Source of the DNA: Oscillospiraceae bacterium
GTDB lineage: Bacteria; Bacillota; Clostridia; Oscillospirales; Oscillospiraceae
DNA: 64,000 bases
NCBI GenBank assembly: GCA_017432615.1
Contig: JAFRIV010000047.1
Location: forward strand, 33,715 to 97,714
Direction of reading: 5' to 3'
The position numbers were made by a program, and so were the translations under genes. Position 1 is the first letter of the stretch. Each line of letters begins with the position of its first letter. The notes under the pieces were generated by a model. It saw only the letters and a list, made by a program, of their open reading frames with translations, was not told the DNA's origin and did not search any database. This document shows positions 61,674 through 64,000 of the stretch, piece after piece.

Positions 61674-62693
61674 TCAGTATTCTTCCAGGGTTTTCAGCAG
61701 CTCTGCTTTTTCTTTTTCCGGCAGGAACGAGCTCTCCGCGGCATACCGGTTCATCCGCACCAGATCCTCCGGCGTGAAGCTCATCTCCTCCAGGCAGTGT
61801 GCATATTCCTCCTCCAGCGTCACGGCAGCGAGGGCACTGTTGTCGGTGTTTATGGTCACCCGGATCCCCGCATCCAGCAGCTTCTTTGCCGGATGCTCCC
61901 GATACGAAGGCTGTGTCTTGCACTGGATGTTGCTGGTAGGGCAGATCTCCAGCGTCACGCCGCTGCTTCGCACACGGTCCCACAGTTCCGGTGCATCGTA
62001 AAGATGGTGTCCGTGTCCGATGCGCCTTGTCCCGAAGTTCAGGGCATCCAGCACGGTGTCCGGCCCCTGGGAGTCACCCGCGTGGCAGGTGAAGGGGACA
62101 TCCAGTTCTCTTGCCAGGTCAAAAACCGGTGCAAACCGGTGAAGCGGCACGATGCCCTCCGCGCCCGCCAGATCACACCCGACAACGCCCCTGCCGAGCA
62201 TCTCCTTTGTCAGGCGCACGGTCTCCAGGTTCTCTGCCATATTCAGTGTTTCCGGCCCGATGCTCATGGCGCACAGCAAAATGCCGATCTTCAGCCCGGG
62301 GCAGCTTTTCAGCGCTTCTGCACGCCCTTCCAGCACAGCCTCAACGGCATCGCGCTGCGTCAGGCCTTTGCGCACATGCAGCTGCGGGGCAAAACGGATC
62401 TCGGCATAGGCGTAATTCTCCCCGGCCAGCAGCAGGATCAGGTCATGGGTGGCGATCGCCAGGTTTTCTCTGCTCTGCAGAAGCTGCAGCGGCAGTTCAA
62501 AGCGCTCCAGATACTCGTTGACGCTTCTGCAGTCAGAAGTGGTCTTCAGCCACTCCCAAAAGGCTTCCGGCGTCTCTGCCGGCAGCGGAACGTGTTCCTT
62601 TTCCGCCAGTCGCCACATGGTCTCCGGCGGGACGGACCCGTCCAGATGCAGGTGCAGCTCCACCTTCGGGAAGCGTACGGTCTCCTTTTTCAT
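61674..62693 (-). CDS. add: Adenosine deaminase
   Basis: About 339 residues; deaminates adenosine to inosine in the cytoplasm. The metal ligand motif is VELHLHLDGSVPPETMW near the start. LAGAEG and the catalytic TCHAGDSQGPDTVLDALN follow, then RIGHGHHLYD and the final metal Asp region INTDNSAL. I chose ATG 62693 with AAAGGAG nine bases upstream; the long 5' extension of the frame overlaps apbE and is spurious. It is the second gene after apbE. Confidence 0.93.
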   Translation of the reverse strand: MKKETVRFPKVELHLHLDGSVPPETMWRLAEKEHVPLPAETPEAFWEWLKTTSDCRSVNEYLERFELPLQLLQSRENLAIATHDLILLLAGENYAYAEIRFAPQLHVRKGLTQRDAVEAVLEGRAEALKSCPGLKIGILLCAMSIGPETLNMAENLETVRLTKEMLGRGVVGCDLAGAEGIVPLHRFAPVFDLARELDVPFTCHAGDSQGPDTVLDALNFGTRRIGHGHHLYDAPELWDRVRSSGVTLEICPTSNIQCKTQPSYREHPAKKLLDAGIRVTINTDNSALAAVTLEEEYAHCLEEMSFTPEDLVRMNRYAAESSFLPEKEKAELLKTLEEY

Positions 62694-62716
62694 GTTGTCA
62701 TGCTCCTTTCTTCTCA

Positions 62717-63706
62717 TCATGCAGCGAGGTATCTCTCCGCCCCGGAGGAACAGATGATCGTCCGGTCGTTCCGGATAAATACGGCTTCCGCTCCATCCGT
62801 GCTCTCGATCAGGGCAAGGCCCTTCTCCGGCCCGAGAAGAAATGCCGCGGTAGACAGTGCGTCTGCCAGGGCGGAATCCTCGCAGAATATACTTACGGAA
62901 GCCAGCCCGTTCTGCACCGGCCATCCGCTCGAAGCATCCAGCAGATGGTGGTAGTGCACCCCGTCCAGATCAAAACCCCGTTCATAGGTCCCGCTGGTCA
63001 CAGTGGCCCCGCCGGAGCTTTCTGCCACCAGCATATACTCTCCCGTCCGGCCGTCGATGTCCTGTATGCCGATCTTCCACGGTTTTCCGTCCGGCTTTGT
63101 GCCGATAGTCACCACATTGCCGCCCAGACTCAGGATCCCGCTTTTTACGCCCCGGTCGATCAGGGTTGCTTTCAGCGCATCGGCAATATATCCCTTCGCA
63201 ATGGCGCCCAGATCCAGCATCATCCCCTCCGGCAGCGTCACCGTGTTGCCTTCCACAGCCACCCGGGTGTAATCCACCAGGGCAGCGGCAGCTTCCAGCG
63301 CCTCAGTGTCCGGCAGCTGTGTCTTTCCGGAACGGAAGTCCCACAGCACGGCCGCCGGGGCGATCGTAACATCAAAAGCCCCGCCGCTCCATTCGCTTAC
63401 CTGCCTTGCCAGCGTCAGGATCTTTATCGTGTCTGCCGAAACCTCCACCGGCTTCCCTCCGGCGTGGTTGATGCGCCAGATGTCGCTGCCTTCTATCGTT
63501 CGGGAGAGGAGCCTTTCATATCGTCCGCACTCTTCCAGCGCGTCATCGAGCACCTTAACGTTGTCTGTATAGGCCGACAGAGTGACCACCGTGTCCAGAT
63601 AAAAGCCGGTCACTGTCTTCCTGTCCGGTCCCCAAGCCATTCCGTCCGCCGCTCCCGCAGCAGAGAGCACGGCAAGCACCAGCAGCAAACACCCCAGCTT
63701 TCTCAT
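62717..63706 (-). CDS. apbE: FAD:protein FMN transferase (ApbE)
   Basis: Attaches FMN to a Thr/Ser of extracytoplasmic flavoproteins. 329 residues with a signal peptide (about 1-19, ending AGA-ADG) and no usable lipobox. Family motifs are VVTLSAYTDN, FDVTIAPAAVLW, LDLGAIAKGYIADALKATLI, LSLGGNVVTIG, TSGTYERGFDLDGVHYHHLL and the metal-binding DALSTAAFLLG. The target flavoprotein (for instance an Rnf or NQR subunit) is not in this window. It is followed by add after 23 bases. Confidence 0.93.
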   Translation of the reverse strand: MRKLGCLLLVLAVLSAAGAADGMAWGPDRKTVTGFYLDTVVTLSAYTDNVKVLDDALEECGRYERLLSRTIEGSDIWRINHAGGKPVEVSADTIKILTLARQVSEWSGGAFDVTIAPAAVLWDFRSGKTQLPDTEALEAAAALVDYTRVAVEGNTVTLPEGMMLDLGAIAKGYIADALKATLIDRGVKSGILSLGGNVVTIGTKPDGKPWKIGIQDIDGRTGEYMLVAESSGGATVTSGTYERGFDLDGVHYHHLLDASSGWPVQNGLASVSIFCEDSALADALSTAAFLLGPEKGLALIESTDGAEAVFIRNDRTIICSSGAERYLAA

Positions 63707-63739
63707 CTCCGTCCCCCTTTTCCCGCTTTTACTGAAATG

Positions 63740-63768
63740 ATTCTATCATACCCCGCCCTACCCTGCAA
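63740..63768 (-). promoter_or_regulatory. Promoter of the apbE-add operon
   Basis: Minus strand TTGCAG (63763-63768), 17-base spacer, TAGAAT (63740-63745), about 34 bases before the apbE start. Confidence 0.7.
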
Positions 63769-63799
63769 CAGAAAACAGCGCTTTCTCTTACTACAGTTT

Positions 63800-63861
63800 A
63801 ATTATTTTCAGCAATCGGAGGGAAACGGTAATTTTTCTGTTGCACAATTATTTTCAGCAAT
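63800..63861. repeat. Two 16-bp direct repeats upstream of apbE
   Basis: AATTATTTTCAGCAAT occurs at 63800-63815 and again at 63846-63861, 46 bases apart, upstream of the apbE promoter. They could be activator or repressor sites. The rest to 64000 is AT-rich with no convincing gene. Confidence 0.55.
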
Positions 63862-64000
63862 GTAGGTTTGTCAATGATGTGAGACACGAGTTCAAAAGAA
63901 AAAGTTATGTAAGGAAGAAATGAATACAGTTTTGTCGGATATGGGACAATAGTAGTAGCCGTTGCCTGTGTGAACTGTTTGAAACCCGTCAAGGGTTTTG

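Noticed and set aside
63798-63992. 64-codon minus-strand frame at the right edge
   Set aside because: It covers the direct repeats upstream of the apbE promoter and has no recognisable feature.
1-64000. CRISPR arrays, tRNA/rRNA genes, insertion sequences, phage genes
   Set aside because: No regularly spaced repeats, cloverleaf pattern, rRNA stretch, transposase or integrase motif was found on either strand by eye.

Overview
The window looks like chromosomal DNA of an anaerobic Bacillota (Clostridia-type) bacterium. The clearest evidence is a low-GC-Gram-positive housekeeping block running yicC, remA, gmk, rpoZ, priA, def, fmt, rsmB, rlmN, a PASTA kinase and rsgA. It is supported by ispD-ispF-cdaA-cdaR, a type III glutamine synthetase, an NfnAB-type transhydrogenase, and a surface protein ending in an NPxTG-type sorting signal. 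The exact family cannot be fixed from sequence alone. No rRNA, tRNA, CRISPR array, insertion sequence or prophage was seen.

Layout. (1) 1-1673: 3' end of metK, a DUF1643 protein and a Nudix hydrolase, tightly coupled. (2) 1914-3101: an MsmK/UgpC-type sugar-transport ATPase with its own promoter and terminator. (3) 3156-5695, minus strand: a cytosolic BMP-like protein translationally coupled to a metallophosphoesterase. (4) 5853-13023, minus strand: lacI, a solute-binding protein, two MalF/MalG-type permeases, a YesL-like protein and a GH3 glycosidase. This operon has no ATPase, so the nearby MsmK is the likely motor. (5) 13489-18985, minus strand: a ROK regulator and mglBAC-type galactose/glucose transporter, ending in a protein of unknown function. 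(6) 19294-28477, plus strand: a ChvE/GguAB-type monosaccharide transporter with two permeases, a small membrane protein, xylulokinase, a DUF4867 protein and a fucose/arabinose-isomerase-family protein. (7) 28676-32366: a beta-barrel/GNAT fusion, a DUF1653 protein, a Cthe_2159-like secreted protein, an inositol-phosphatase-family protein and serine acetyltransferase. (8) 32413-36845: nfnA, nfnB and glnN. (9) 36938-38908: a membrane-anchored, solute-binding-like protein. (10) 39079-54723: an mreB/mbl homologue, ispDF, cdaAR and the housekeeping block, then yebC. (11) 54914-55987: an unknown P-loop protein. (12) 56321-61505: a 1316-residue sortase-type surface protein and an InlB-repeat secreted protein. 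(13) 61674-63706, minus strand: apbE and adenosine deaminase.

How it works together: the first half is a plant-polysaccharide and sugar utilisation island. Three ABC importers feed oligosaccharides to an intracellular GH3 enzyme and monosaccharides to an isomerase/kinase pair. Each transport operon has its own regulator (LacI or ROK) and recognisable operator-like palindromes. In all three, the solute-binding gene is separated from the membrane and ATPase genes by strong stem-loops. The three binding proteins carry almost the same signal peptide and none has a lipobox, which is unusual for a bacterium that otherwise appears monoderm. Gene functions are inferred from protein motifs and order; no database search was run.
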